NCBI RefSeq assembly: GCF_000961095.1
Contig: NZ_CP011058.1
Location: 1,207,001-1,271,000 of the forward strand
Direction of reading: 5' to 3'
Origin: Paenibacillus beijingensis
GTDB taxonomy: Bacteria > Bacillota > Bacilli > Paenibacillales > Paenibacillaceae
DNA: 64,000 nucleotides
A model generated the notes under the pieces. It worked only from the letters and a program-made list of their open reading frames with translations, ran no database searches and was not told where the DNA came from. The position numbers were made by a program, and so were the translations under genes. Below, piece after piece: positions 1 to 8,785 of the stretch (positions within the stretch are counted from its first letter, which is position 1; every line of letters starts with the position of its first letter).

Positions 1-168
1 TCCGTACTGCGCACGGTTGCCCGTAATCGGCGCGACAAGCCCGATCGACACCTCTTTCACTTGGTCTTCTCCGGCACCCGAACCGGACGATTGCTTGCCG
101 CATGCCGTTACAAGCAAAACAGCAATCATAGTAAATACAACGGCGATGGAACGAAATGGACGGTTCAT
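1..168 (-). CDS. ABC transporter substrate-binding lipoprotein, N-terminus (partial)
   Basis: Only the first 56 codons lie in the window; the gene runs off the left edge. The start is ATG at 166-168, preceded on the minus strand by GGAGGAG. The protein opens with a lipoprotein signal: basic residues, a hydrophobic stretch and lipobox LVTAC, then a Ser/Gly-rich linker. The mature start, VSIGLVAPITGN, is the usual first strand of branched-chain amino acid (LivJ/periplasmic-binding type 1) receptors, so it probably captures a small organic solute at the outer membrane face for an ABC importer. Its partners lie outside the window. It stands beside an aromatic-type catabolic cluster, so an aromatic acid ligand is possible but is only inference. 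Confidence 0.8.
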   Translation of the reverse strand, partial: MNRPFRSIAVVFTMIAVLLVTACGKQSSGSGAGEDQVKEVSIGLVAPITGNRAQYG

Positions 169-504
169 ACGGTTTTCTCCTCCAATTTTAACATTAAAAT
201 TTTTTTCTGTAAGTAAACAAGAAGGTTAAAAAAAAAGACTCCTATTCGCCTTCCTGTTGTACCCCACCCTTCATAGGATCTCAAAACCATTTCTTCCCAT
301 AGAGATCATCTATCGTCTGTTTCTACGGCAAGCAATTTTAATAATTCCTATGTTTTAACTAAGATATTACTTGGTATGTTATCACCCGCATTATTTTCTG
401 TCAACGAGAATTTAGCGACCGAATTTAACAGCCGAATGGCGAAGGACAAATTAAAGAAACTGTCACTTTTTTAACGGCTTCGCACATACTTATTCGCTAC
501 GAAT
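169..504. other. Intergenic region upstream of the LivJ-like gene
   Basis: About 340 bases without a convincing gene. It must hold the promoter of the minus-strand lipoprotein gene, but no clear -35/-10 pair was identified. A perfect 8-bp hairpin, CTTATTCG-cta-CGAATAAG, lies near 490-508, just beside the terminator of the next gene. The rest is AT-rich with homopolymer runs and no repeat that could be assigned to a family. Confidence 0.4.
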
Positions 505-535
505 AAGACAAAAACCTCCCGGAACGGGAGGCTGG
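505..535 (-). terminator. Intrinsic terminator after the membrane protein gene
   Basis: CCTCCCG-gaa-CGGGAGG forms a 7-bp GC-rich stem at 515-531. On the minus strand it is followed by a T-run (the A-run at 509-514). It sits about 20 bp beyond the stop codon of the minus-strand gene that ends at 555. Confidence 0.75.
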
Positions 536-554
536 AATGAAAGGATGCTAGCGG

Positions 555-1910
555 TCAAAAAAAGGTCAAACCATATGCAACGACAACAACTCCAAGCATA
601 AAGGATATCGCAAATTTGGAGTTCCAACGAATAATGTTTATCGGACTGGCGTTTAACTGATGTGCCATAATAGAGGTTGCAATATTAAAAGGACTGACCA
701 TTAATAATGAAATGGAGGTCCCTATGAAAAGCAGCGCAAGGCTATCCTCCATCCCTTGCGAAAACGGCAATATAATTCGGGTAAGCAGTATAATGGTGAC
801 AACAGAATGAAAACCGCAAAATGACATCAACCAAAACAATAAAGATAAAAGCAAAAAAAAGAAAAATAGCGGAATATGATTCATTTGATATTTTAAAAAG
901 CCGCTCAAGTAACCGAATAAATCCGACTGCTGCGCCATTGTAATAAAAAAGCCGGCTGAAAGAAACACGGCATGAAAATGAGCTGTTTTCTTAATATTTA
1001 CCGCCCAATTTTTTTGAATGGTTCTCCAAAATAACGGCAGTTTCTTTAGCAAAAAGCTCCAACAGAGTGAAAACGGGATCAAAACGATCGTGATGGCGAT
1101 CATCATTCCCTGTTTCAGCAGAGCATTCACAAGAACAACTAAAATCAGGAGGATGATAACCGCCAAAAGCAGTTGGCACACCTTAATCAAATCTTTTCTT
1201 GGTGAACGGAAATGTTTGCGTTCCGGAACCGGGTCTAACGGGATATTATCCTTATTCCTTACCAGCCGCCAGTCTGCCACAAGGTAAACGAGGCCCAGAA
1301 GCAGCATGACCGGCATAATATGCAAATAATTTCCACCTGTGTAATCAATACTCGTCACAACAAGCAATTCTACCGGACTCCAAAACAACGCAAGACTGTA
1401 TGCGCGCAGCATCGAGCTGGAAAAAAAGCGTTGGTGATCATGATCCTGGAGCACGGAAGACGTTGTTTTTCCGAAACTTTGATAACCGATCGGTAATGTC
1501 GCAATCGTAAGAAAAATAGACAATAAATAAGTGCTCAAGGACGTTCTGCGGTAAATCGTACCCAAATGAAGGGCTCGGAATTCAATGATCCGTTTCATGC
1601 TTTTGTCAAATCGGCCTGTACGAACAACGCCTTGTATAAAAGGAAGAACAAGAAAGATTCCCAACACTCCCATCATCGGGTGGAACGCACGAATCCATTC
1701 TGATGCCTGTACATGCGAAGTTAAGAAGATCAAGAGACCGAGACCAAGAAATACAATTGTAGATGCCAAATAAAGAGATTGGATGTGCTTTAAAGACAGT
1801 AAAATTGAAATAATGGCGAGAATCATCAGAATAATATCGACAACAAGAAGATGGACGAATAAATTCCAAATATAGAATATTGGAATTAAGGTGTAAACGA
1901 TGATTCTCAT
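555..1910 (-). CDS. Polytopic membrane protein, putative ion-transporter-superfamily permease
   Basis: A 451-residue protein made almost wholly of hydrophobic helices, about 11-12 by eye, with a basic cytoplasmic stretch near residues 120-145 and another near 225-240. The ATG at 1910 has GCAGG eight bases upstream. The internal pattern of two helix bundles with polar breaks, such as SPFN and CGFHS in the second half, recalls carboxylate/ion-transporter (IT) families like GntP or DctM, but I do not recognise the exact family. It lies 124 bp downstream of the NCS1 permease gene on the same strand and ends at a good terminator, so it may be the last gene of the catabolic operon or a separate unit. 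Substrate unknown. Confidence 0.6.
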   Translation of the reverse strand: MRIIVYTLIPIFYIWNLFVHLLVVDIILMILAIISILLSLKHIQSLYLASTIVFLGLGLLIFLTSHVQASEWIRAFHPMMGVLGIFLVLPFIQGVVRTGRFDKSMKRIIEFRALHLGTIYRRTSLSTYLLSIFLTIATLPIGYQSFGKTTSSVLQDHDHQRFFSSSMLRAYSLALFWSPVELLVVTSIDYTGGNYLHIMPVMLLLGLVYLVADWRLVRNKDNIPLDPVPERKHFRSPRKDLIKVCQLLLAVIILLILVVLVNALLKQGMMIAITIVLIPFSLCWSFLLKKLPLFWRTIQKNWAVNIKKTAHFHAVFLSAGFFITMAQQSDLFGYLSGFLKYQMNHIPLFFFFLLLSLLFWLMSFCGFHSVVTIILLTRIILPFSQGMEDSLALLFIGTSISLLMVSPFNIATSIMAHQLNASPINIIRWNSKFAISFMLGVVVVAYGLTFF

Positions 1911-2033
1911 GTTGGCAGCCTGCTTCCAATTCCTTCAACGCCAGGAATGCCTCCGCGTTTTTTTCTCCAATCGTCTTTCCAATTTGCTATAGGGTGTAAT
2001 GCCAATGTCATCGGCTCCTTATTGGTGAAACGA

Positions 2034-3486
2034 CTACGATACAATATCTTTCTGTATGGAGCTGCTGCTATAATTCGGTTTCAATATATAGAGCCGCAAA
2101 ATCGGATAGGCCAGCAGTGAAACGACGATCGACGTGAAAAATTCGATCGGAATAAAGCTCTTCAGAGCATAGTGGGCGAGAAAAACACCGATCACAACCG
2201 AAAGCACACCCGACCAATTAACCGCTTCAGCATGAAAAATTTCCATATTCCGATGACCGAGTACCGGGCGAACAATGAAGTAATCCGCGATCATGACCGC
2301 CGCGACGGCGGTTGTCACAACACCCAGGAATGTAATCCAAGCATTAACCAATTGCAAAAGACTTCCATAAAGCATGATTAATCCGATCACATTCGCCATA
2401 ATAATAAATACAAATCTGCCTGGATACCATTTGAATGAAGCAAACAGATTGGACAAGGCAAGCGAACCGCTGTACGTATTGAGAACTTGCGCCTTCCCTT
2501 GAGCCAAAACCATCAGGATCGTACCTGTAATGCCTCCGAAGATGATAAATGCAGCAGCAATACTATTAGGACTTTGCGTAGCGGCTTGTGCGGCTTCCGA
2601 CATACTCATCCCTTGCGTATTCATATAGTATTCGATTAATCGGGGCATCCCTGCAAACATAATAATTCCACCGATAAGCAGCATGCCAATATCCATGGCC
2701 ACATTGCCAAGGAAAGCGGCTATACCAATGTCTCTGGATCTTCTGGCATATCTCCCGATATCTGCATCGACTAATGCCAGAGCGCCAGCCGAACCAATTA
2801 AAACATTAATAGCAAAGATCAGCTTACCTAAGTTTGTGTCGGCATGCATGGATGCCAAAACTTCAGGGGGGAATTGGGCGCCATAGGATAAAACCGAACG
2901 CCAAGATTGCCCGGAAGAAAGAATAATATCGAGCAGCATATAAACAAGAACTCCCATAAATAAGACGAGCGTTATCGAGGATACCTTGGCTACAAGCTGA
3001 AAACCGAAGCTGGTAAGAATAATCCAAAACGCTGTTAAAATTCCGTATATTAATATTTTGGAGATCAAGGTATCTCAAGGTATCCTTTAAATCGAAATAG
3101 AACAAAAACCCTTTGTATAGAAGCGCATTTTCCAAAGCCAAAAATCCAAGAATCATAAAACCAAATAAAGCTGAAGTAAGAATGGACCCTTTGCTGCCAA
3201 ATCCAAAGACTCGGGACATCACCGTACTGGACAGCCCCGATTTAAAAGCGATGTGTCCAACCGCCCATCCAAGTAATCCGCCGATAATCGTTACGAGTAC
3301 ACCTGCCGTCAACCCTATTTTGATACCGGCGGTAAATGTAACAAGTACACCGAAAAATAATTGAATCAAAGAGGTGACGATTCCGGCTGTATTCCAGGTA
3401 AGACTAAGCCAGCCCTTCCGTTCGGATTGCGGAACCGATTCTAAAGCGTGGTCTTCCATCGCATTTTGCGAGCTTTTGTTTCCCAT
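2034..3486 (-). pseudogene. NCS1-family nucleobase/cytosine-type permease, frameshifted by a 10-bp duplication
   Basis: The reading frame from ATG 3486 (GGAGGAGG upstream) encodes an N-terminal cytoplasmic segment and the first membrane helices of a CodB/NCS1-type permease, then shifts frame near 3070. The remaining helices are read in another frame down to the stop at 2034. The break coincides with a perfect tandem copy of tcaaggtatc at 3065-3084. Removing one copy joins KDTL directly to ISKIL and gives an uninterrupted permease of about 476 residues, a normal NCS1 length. Such permeases import purines, pyrimidines, allantoin or hydantoins with Na+ or H+. The start follows the stop of the FAD oxidoreductase gene by 3 bp, so it belongs to that operon. 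It could be a true knockout, a phase-variable switch or an assembly error. Confidence 0.85.
3065..3084. repeat. Perfect 10-bp tandem duplication inside the permease gene
   Basis: tcaaggtatc occurs twice back to back with no mismatch; flanking bases differ, so the unit is exactly two copies. Ten is not a multiple of three, which explains the frame change in the permease. Confidence 0.95.
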
Positions 3487-3489
3487 GTT

Positions 3490-5076
3490 CTAAATCCTCC
3501 TCCCCTTGCGCAACAGCTGCTCGGCAAGCATGTAACCCGAAGTCGCGTTCAATCCTCCGCCGGGCCAGGTGGACGCGCCTGTTAGGAACAAGCCCTGGAT
3601 CGGGGTATTATATCTGGACCATCCGGGAACCGGACGGAATAAATAATTCTGATCGAGATGGTGGCTTCCCGATACGCTGTCCCCTCCTACAAGATTGGGA
3701 TTGTCCGCCTGCAGATCGCGGGGGGACATTACATGCCGCGCCAGAACCGTTTCCTTAATATTAGGCGCATATTCGGCTATTTTGTCGATCACCCGGTCAG
3801 CATACTGCTCTTTCATTTCCCGCCATGAGGCGGAATGAATTTCGTTTAATGCGTCGCTCTTCGGTTTCGCCGGGAGAGCTCTCACCTGAACCCATAATGT
3901 ATGTTTGTTCTCCGGCGCCCGCGAGGGGTCCGGGCTGGATTGTTGTCCGACAACAAGCAATGGGCTTGCCGGCAATCGACCGTTCAATGCGTCCGTATAC
4001 GTTTGGGCGACATCGGAAGTATAAGGACCGATGTGGACGTAGCTGAATTGCGAAAGCTCATCGTTCGCCTTCCAGTTCAAGGGAGCATTCATTGCCAAGT
4101 GAATCATCATCGTACCCGGACCATATCGATAAGTTTGGACACGTTTCACGTACTGGGAAGGCAGATGTTCGGGGGCGATTAGTTTCTCAATCAATTGGGA
4201 CGGATTCACATTCGCAATCACACCATATTTGGCAAACAGCTTTTCTCCATCTTCCATCTCAACCCCGGCTGCCCGTCCATTTTGGACAATGATTTTACTT
4301 ACGTGGCGTCCAAGAACGACTTTTCCTCCCATTGATTCCAATGTTCGGATCATGGACTGAATCAGAGTTCCAACCCCGCCTTTAGCGAGCGCCATACCGT
4401 TCATATGATCCAGCGGCACCTCGAGAAACGGGAACATCGCTCCTCCCGCAACGTCAGGTCCAAAATCCAGGTGAAAGCTCCAAGGAATGAATAAGGATTG
4501 AACCTTCTCCGATTCAAACCACGATTCGGCGAATTGACGCGGGGTCTGCAGCAGCAGCTTCATAAGCTCAAGTGATCCGGTCCGGCCAAGCCGGCGGTAC
4601 AGCTGGAATAAATGTTTTGCCAGCGCAAGAGACGGCATCGGAAGCTGCATGATGGGCAGTAAATACGGGGAGGTTTGTTGAAAATATGCAAGAAGATCCG
4701 TCCAGGCGGCCGCATCCTTTGCCGATTGCCGCTCAAACTCTCGAAGCGTTTTTTCCGGATTCCGGTAGACGGAAATGGCATCGTCATCCGGAAAGACGCT
4801 TACAAACGGCTTGTCGGATACGACCGTTTCAAAGCCGTTCCGATGAAGCTCGCTGCCCATTTCCCGATATAAGGCGGAGCCGAGAAATAACCCGATGTTC
4901 GTCGCATAAAGATCGTGCTTGAAGCCGGGAAGTGTGATTTCCGCCGTTTTGGCCGCTCCCCCCGGCTGGTTGGCCCGTTCCAGAACGACCACACGCCAAC
5001 CGCTTCGGGCCAGCTTAAGGGCGGCGGCCAAACCGTTGTGCCCGGAGCCCACGACGATAATATCCGCATCGGTCAT
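3490..5076 (-). CDS. CrtI/phytoene-dehydrogenase-like FAD-dependent oxidoreductase
   Basis: Encodes 528 residues from ATG 5074-5076, which overlaps the upstream stop (ATGA) and has GGAGG eight bases upstream; a start 11 codons earlier is possible but lacks a site. An N-terminal Rossmann dinucleotide motif, VVGSGHNGLAAALKLA, followed by VVVLER and GGAAKT, marks the CrtI/PYROXD2-type FAD-binding fold. The C-terminus carries the usual second FAD patch (LTGASTWPGGGLNATSG). Members oxidise or isomerise unsaturated or alicyclic hydrophobic substrates. It is cotranscribed with an isomerase-like gene, an SDR and an ACAD-like gene, so it probably performs one oxidation in the same catabolic route. The substrate cannot be told from sequence; no carotenoid genes are nearby. 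Confidence 0.8.
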   Translation of the reverse strand: MTDADIIVVGSGHNGLAAALKLARSGWRVVVLERANQPGGAAKTAEITLPGFKHDLYATNIGLFLGSALYREMGSELHRNGFETVVSDKPFVSVFPDDDAISVYRNPEKTLREFERQSAKDAAAWTDLLAYFQQTSPYLLPIMQLPMPSLALAKHLFQLYRRLGRTGSLELMKLLLQTPRQFAESWFESEKVQSLFIPWSFHLDFGPDVAGGAMFPFLEVPLDHMNGMALAKGGVGTLIQSMIRTLESMGGKVVLGRHVSKIIVQNGRAAGVEMEDGEKLFAKYGVIANVNPSQLIEKLIAPEHLPSQYVKRVQTYRYGPGTMMIHLAMNAPLNWKANDELSQFSYVHIGPYTSDVAQTYTDALNGRLPASPLLVVGQQSSPDPSRAPENKHTLWVQVRALPAKPKSDALNEIHSASWREMKEQYADRVIDKIAEYAPNIKETVLARHVMSPRDLQADNPNLVGGDSVSGSHHLDQNYLFRPVPGWSRYNTPIQGLFLTGASTWPGGGLNATSGYMLAEQLLRKGRRI

Positions 5077-5894
5077 ATCATTTCCTCCACTTCGACAGCA
5101 GCAAACCATTCTTTAATTTCGATCAGCATGCGGTTATAATCCGAGGCCCACAGCTCGTCCGAAAAAATTTCAAGATCGTAAGGTCCCGTATAACCGGCCT
5201 GTTCAATCTTCCCAATTATTTCACGGACAGGAAAAACCCCTTGCCCCGGAAGCGCCCGATCGCTTAAGGAACGGGTCGGGTTGCGCCAATCCGCAAGATG
5301 GACCCCCTTAATTTTCCCTTTGCATTTTGGAATCACATGTTGAATTGAAGGATCCCACCCGATATTGAAAGTATCCAAAAACAAACCGAGCTGAGCGGAG
5401 CCGATTTCATTCACAAGCTGAAGGGCGAAATCAAGCGTATGAATAATCGAAAAATCGGTAACATACATCGGATGAATCGGCTCCAATGCAAGATGGACCT
5501 GTCTCTTCTCCGCATAATCGCACACTTCAAGCAGCCCTCTTCGCACATATTCAACCGCTTTGTCGAAACTGTGGTTTCCAAGCGGGCCGCTGATCAGTAG
5601 GAGGCAGTCCCCTTGCACCTCCTTTGTGAAGTCGATCGCTTTCTTTGTTTCCTCTATTGCAGATCGACGCGCCTCCTCATCCTCACCCGTAAAAACTCCG
5701 CCGAAGCAGACATTGGAAACATGAAGATTGTTTTCCAACATCAACTGTCTTACGGCCTGAGGCGAATGCTGCCCACATTTGAACAACCAGAGTCCGATAT
5801 TTGAAATTCCGTTGGCGACAAGTCCTTTCATATCTTCTTCGAGTGACCAGTTTTTTGTCGTCATCCCGCTTATGCCGAGCCGCTTCAAGTCCAT
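5073..5894 (-). CDS. Sugar phosphate isomerase/epimerase-like TIM barrel protein
   Basis: 273 residues from ATG 5892-5894, preceded by AAGGAG; the longer frame upstream has no site. The fold is that of the xylose isomerase-like/AP endonuclease 2 superfamily. Metal-binding acidic and His residues appear in the expected order: ALEPIHP near residue 150, FLDTFNIG near 185, VHLADW near 215 and DLEIFSDE near 255. These enzymes use a divalent metal to isomerise, epimerise or dehydrate polyhydroxy acids and inositol-like compounds. The gene sits between an SDR and a CrtI-like oxidoreductase with a 4-bp overlap to the latter, so it is likely a ring-product or hydroxy-acid processing step. The exact reaction is unknown. 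Confidence 0.75.
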   Translation of the reverse strand: MDLKRLGISGMTTKNWSLEEDMKGLVANGISNIGLWLFKCGQHSPQAVRQLMLENNLHVSNVCFGGVFTGEDEEARRSAIEETKKAIDFTKEVQGDCLLLISGPLGNHSFDKAVEYVRRGLLEVCDYAEKRQVHLALEPIHPMYVTDFSIIHTLDFALQLVNEIGSAQLGLFLDTFNIGWDPSIQHVIPKCKGKIKGVHLADWRNPTRSLSDRALPGQGVFPVREIIGKIEQAGYTGPYDLEIFSDELWASDYNRMLIEIKEWFAAVEVEEMI

Positions 5895-6052
5895 GAAAAT
5901 CGCTCCTTTTCCTGTTGAACAACGGTATCCATTCCACCAATTGAGTCCAAGGGGACCCAACAACGCCGTCGTGTCATCCTGTAAAAAAACCCGGGCATTT
6001 ACTCCGTATGCAGCAGAGTATCCCGGGTATATGAGGATAAACAAGCTTCTTC

Positions 6053-6838
6053 TTATACGGCCAGATAACCTCCGTCCACGATCAGAGGAGCGCCTGTTAC
6101 ATAAGAAGATTCATCGGAAGCGAGGAACAATATCGCCTTCGCTATTTCTGACGGCAATCCGTGACGATTCATCGGAGTCGTTCCTCCGGCAATCGACCAA
6201 AATTCATCCATGCTCACCGCATTTTGTGTATGCTCTTCTTTGATTTGGTTCGTTCGAACCGGCCCCGGACAAACCGCATTCGCTCTGATTCCGTCCTGGC
6301 CATAGCGGGTGGCAATCGATCTGGCCAGCTGCAGTGCGCCGGCTTTTGTCATATTGTACAGAACGGTGCTTTTGCCCATCATTTCCTGCCCAACAAAAGA
6401 AGAGATCGAGCCCAGATTAATAATCGAACCGCTTTTTTGCTTCTGCATTTGAGGAATGACGGCCTTCGTGCATAAAAACATGCTTTTGAGATTAATGCCC
6501 ACACAGAGGTCGAATTCGTCGGCGCTAATATCCGTTATATCTTTGATGTAGTGAATTCCCGCATTGTTCACAAGAATATCAATCCGGTCGAATTGCGTTA
6601 CGGCAGCTTGAACTAAAGCGTCAGCCGTCTCCTCAGTCGCGATGTCACCGGCAACGGCAGCGTGTTTGGCCGGGTTTCCTGTCGCATGGATGACGTCTTG
6701 AATTCCGGCCGGGTCAATATCATTCAAGACGAGGTGCGCCCCTTCCGAAGCAAACAATTCCGCAGTCGCTTTCCCGATTCCGCTGCCGGCTCCGGTTATG
6801 ACGGCAACTTTTCCCTCCAACCGTGATCCCGCAGCCAT
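6053..6838 (-). CDS. SDR-family NAD(P)-dependent dehydrogenase
   Basis: 261 residues from ATG 6838 with GAAGGAG upstream; the site lies inside the end of the preceding gene, which stops 1 base before this start. Classical short-chain dehydrogenase marks are present: TGAGSGIGKA near the N-terminus, NNAG in strand 4, the catalytic Ser in NLGSISS and the YNMTK catalytic Tyr/Lys pair, then PGPVRT. The acidic residue in LVLNDID after strand 2 suggests NAD+ rather than NADP+. Next to a Rieske dioxygenase system it could be the cis-dihydrodiol dehydrogenase or a later alcohol dehydrogenase. Cotranscribed with the ACAD-like gene upstream. Confidence 0.85.
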   Translation of the reverse strand: MAAGSRLEGKVAVITGAGSGIGKATAELFASEGAHLVLNDIDPAGIQDVIHATGNPAKHAAVAGDIATEETADALVQAAVTQFDRIDILVNNAGIHYIKDITDISADEFDLCVGINLKSMFLCTKAVIPQMQKQKSGSIINLGSISSFVGQEMMGKSTVLYNMTKAGALQLARSIATRYGQDGIRANAVCPGPVRTNQIKEEHTQNAVSMDEFWSIAGGTTPMNRHGLPSEIAKAILFLASDESSYVTGAPLIVDGGYLAV

Positions 6839-6839
6839 A

Positions 6840-8093
6840 TTAGGACACTCCTTCTTTTTGTGCAGACTCGACCGGAGGCTCAACGGATTGAAGCGGCGGC
6901 ATCGCTTCCATCGGATTGAGTCCCATGCTGAGCAGACCTACCTGATCCGCGCAGGCATCGATGTTGGGGGGCATAATCGGAGCTGTCGCCGCGTCGCGAA
7001 TCATACGCTCGAGGTGGAGCTCCTTCGTCATTCCGTGAGCCCCGCAAGCGACCGAAGCGGAATGGGCCGCATTGGAGGTGGATTCTGCGATCATATATTT
7101 CGCCCGCATGAAATGATGGAAGGTCGCAATGCTTGGGCCGTAAGTATCGCTGTACCATGCGGCATACAGCATCGCCAGCTTTGCCGCATGAAGCTCTGAG
7201 GCCATGATCCCGATTCTGTGGCGGTTGTCGGGATGAAATCCCTGGGGCTGGGCATACCCTTTGGCCTTGCGCGCCGTCAACAGTTCCGTTGCATAGCTCA
7301 AAATGCCAAGTCCAACCCCAAGATAAACGGCGGCAAATCCGCCGAAGGACCAATTCGCGCCGCGAATGATAAAATCATTCAAAAATTCGTCCGTTCGGTG
7401 CAAATAAAGCTCATCCGGTACAAAAACGCCGTTATAGTCAACCGTATTGCTTCGTGTCGCTCTCATCCCCATCGTATCCCATACATCGTGAATCGTAACG
7501 CCTTTCACCCGTCCTTTGTCTATGGGCACGAGGAAACCGATGCTGGCCTGAGGATTCGGATCTCCTTCGGGATGGGCATAAAGATATACATAATCGCTGG
7601 ACTCGACCATCGAACAAAACGCTTTTTTGCCGTAAAGCTCATATCCGCCCTTCACGCGGCGGGCTTCAAGCGATGGCGTATATGAGGTGGCCAATAAACT
7701 GGAAGAGGAAGGTTCCGATACGGATGTGCACATCAATTTACCTTGATTGATGGCCAAATCGACGACCATCCGCTTAACATTCTCCGGGATATCCGGATGA
7801 TGCGCGATCGATCCCGTTGCGTTGGCATGCATATTAAAGGAGTTTGCCGTAGCCGCACAGCCCTGCGCAAGTTCGGTTATAGCCAGCGTATAACCCAGAA
7901 ATCCAATTCCCAATCCTCCATATTGTTTTGGGACGGCAATTCCGAACAATCCGGCTTCTCGCAGCTTTTCATAATTTTCCACCGGGGCTGTACGGTCACG
8001 GTCATGCTCTGCGGCCCGTGTCAGGAAATCTCCGGCCAATTGCCGGCAAGTTTCAATAATCTTCTGCTGCTCTTCCGTTAATCTGAAATCCAT
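6840..8093 (-). CDS. Acyl-CoA dehydrogenase-fold flavoprotein
   Basis: 417 residues starting at ATG 8093, close to the usual ACAD length. It shows the N-terminal helical domain with YGGLGIGFLGYT, the flavin-contacting CTSVSEPSSSS stretch where FAD binds, and a C-terminal four-helix domain ending in ACGAHGMTKELHLER. The usual acyl-CoA dehydrogenase ending (GGxGY followed by R) is altered to CGAHG. This is also seen in oxygenase-type relatives (DszC/HpaH-like), so it may be a flavin-dependent oxygenase or a dehydrogenase acting on a CoA thioester. First gene of the operon driven by the promoter at 8205-8249, which carries the shared Crp/Fnr-type site. Confidence 0.75.
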   Translation of the reverse strand: MDFRLTEEQQKIIETCRQLAGDFLTRAAEHDRDRTAPVENYEKLREAGLFGIAVPKQYGGLGIGFLGYTLAITELAQGCAATANSFNMHANATGSIAHHPDIPENVKRMVVDLAINQGKLMCTSVSEPSSSSLLATSYTPSLEARRVKGGYELYGKKAFCSMVESSDYVYLYAHPEGDPNPQASIGFLVPIDKGRVKGVTIHDVWDTMGMRATRSNTVDYNGVFVPDELYLHRTDEFLNDFIIRGANWSFGGFAAVYLGVGLGILSYATELLTARKAKGYAQPQGFHPDNRHRIGIMASELHAAKLAMLYAAWYSDTYGPSIATFHHFMRAKYMIAESTSNAAHSASVACGAHGMTKELHLERMIRDAATAPIMPPNIDACADQVGLLSMGLNPMEAMPPLQSVEPPVESAQKEGVS

Positions 8094-8204
8094 TTGAATT
8101 CCCCTCTCAAGTATAATCCTTCCGTGTGAATTCGCCTGTTGATTAATCGTTCCAGCCGGTCATGACCGCCCCTACTTTTCCTTTGCATCTGGTCTACAGA
8201 AGTA

Positions 8205-8249
8205 ATTATGCCTGGAAGCTGGTTGCCATTCTGCTAACCGGTTAACGTT
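8205..8249 (-). promoter_or_regulatory. Class II activator-type promoter of the ACAD-SDR operon
   Basis: On the minus strand a site reading AACGTTAACCGGTTAGCAG (8231-8249) is followed by exactly 20 bases and the -10 hexamer CATAAT (8205-8210). The CTAA-CCGG-TTAA core is centred at 8239.5, which is -41.5 if the -10 occupies -12 to -7. No good -35 element is present, as expected where an activator replaces it. The same layout recurs at 10198-10242 and 18974-19018. Confidence 0.7.
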
Positions 8250-8256
8250 TTGCGGA

Positions 8257-8772
8257 TTAAAGAATAATGCTCACTTTCCCGTGCGGACGTAAATAGTCCA
8301 TATCAAGAATGACTCGCTTTTCAAGGATTTTGATATTTCCGTTCTCGCAAACAAGCTTATATTTGTAATGTCCCACGTACGTATCCAATACGCCGCGCTT
8401 CGTGCGCGAAACCATGAAATTGCAGGCGACACTCATCGCATCGTCTTCTACGCCTTGGATCCGCACGTTGGTGACCATATGCCTCGTTTTTGAATGCGGG
8501 TACTCGATATGCGTTTCCTTCTTTAACAGTCGTTTCGCTCTTTCTTTGATCCGAAAATACGGATCGGCGATAATATATAACGTCGAATTATAATCTTCCG
8601 ATGCGTTGTTCATGGTTGGAACAGCATAGGCTCCCCGTTCGGAAAACAGGTCCGACCATTCCATAAGCAGCCATTCGTCCAGCAGCTCCGCTTCAAAAAA
8701 TAAAAAGTCTTCCACTTGTTCCCGCTTGACGTCCTGGATGTTGTTCACCGTTACCACCTTCTCCGCATTCAC
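8257..8772 (-). CDS. Aromatic-ring-hydroxylating dioxygenase beta subunit
   Basis: 171 residues, matching the usual small-subunit length (160-190). The NTF2/SnoaL-like fold is supported by the opening EDFLFFEAELLDEWLLMEW, the Y-x-V-P segment after the first helices (GAYAVP), the central RMVTNV-type strand (HMVTNVRI) and the end pattern KRVILDMDYLR found in beta subunits. It has no cofactor and is structural in the alpha3beta3 enzyme. It follows the alpha gene with a 13-bp gap. Ferredoxin and reductase genes, needed to feed electrons to the oxygenase, are not in the window. Confidence 0.88.
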   Translation of the reverse strand: MNAEKVVTVNNIQDVKREQVEDFLFFEAELLDEWLLMEWSDLFSERGAYAVPTMNNASEDYNSTLYIIADPYFRIKERAKRLLKKETHIEYPHSKTRHMVTNVRIQGVEDDAMSVACNFMVSRTKRGVLDTYVGHYKYKLVCENGNIKILEKRVILDMDYLRPHGKVSIIL

Positions 8773-8785
8773 TTGGTATCCCCCT

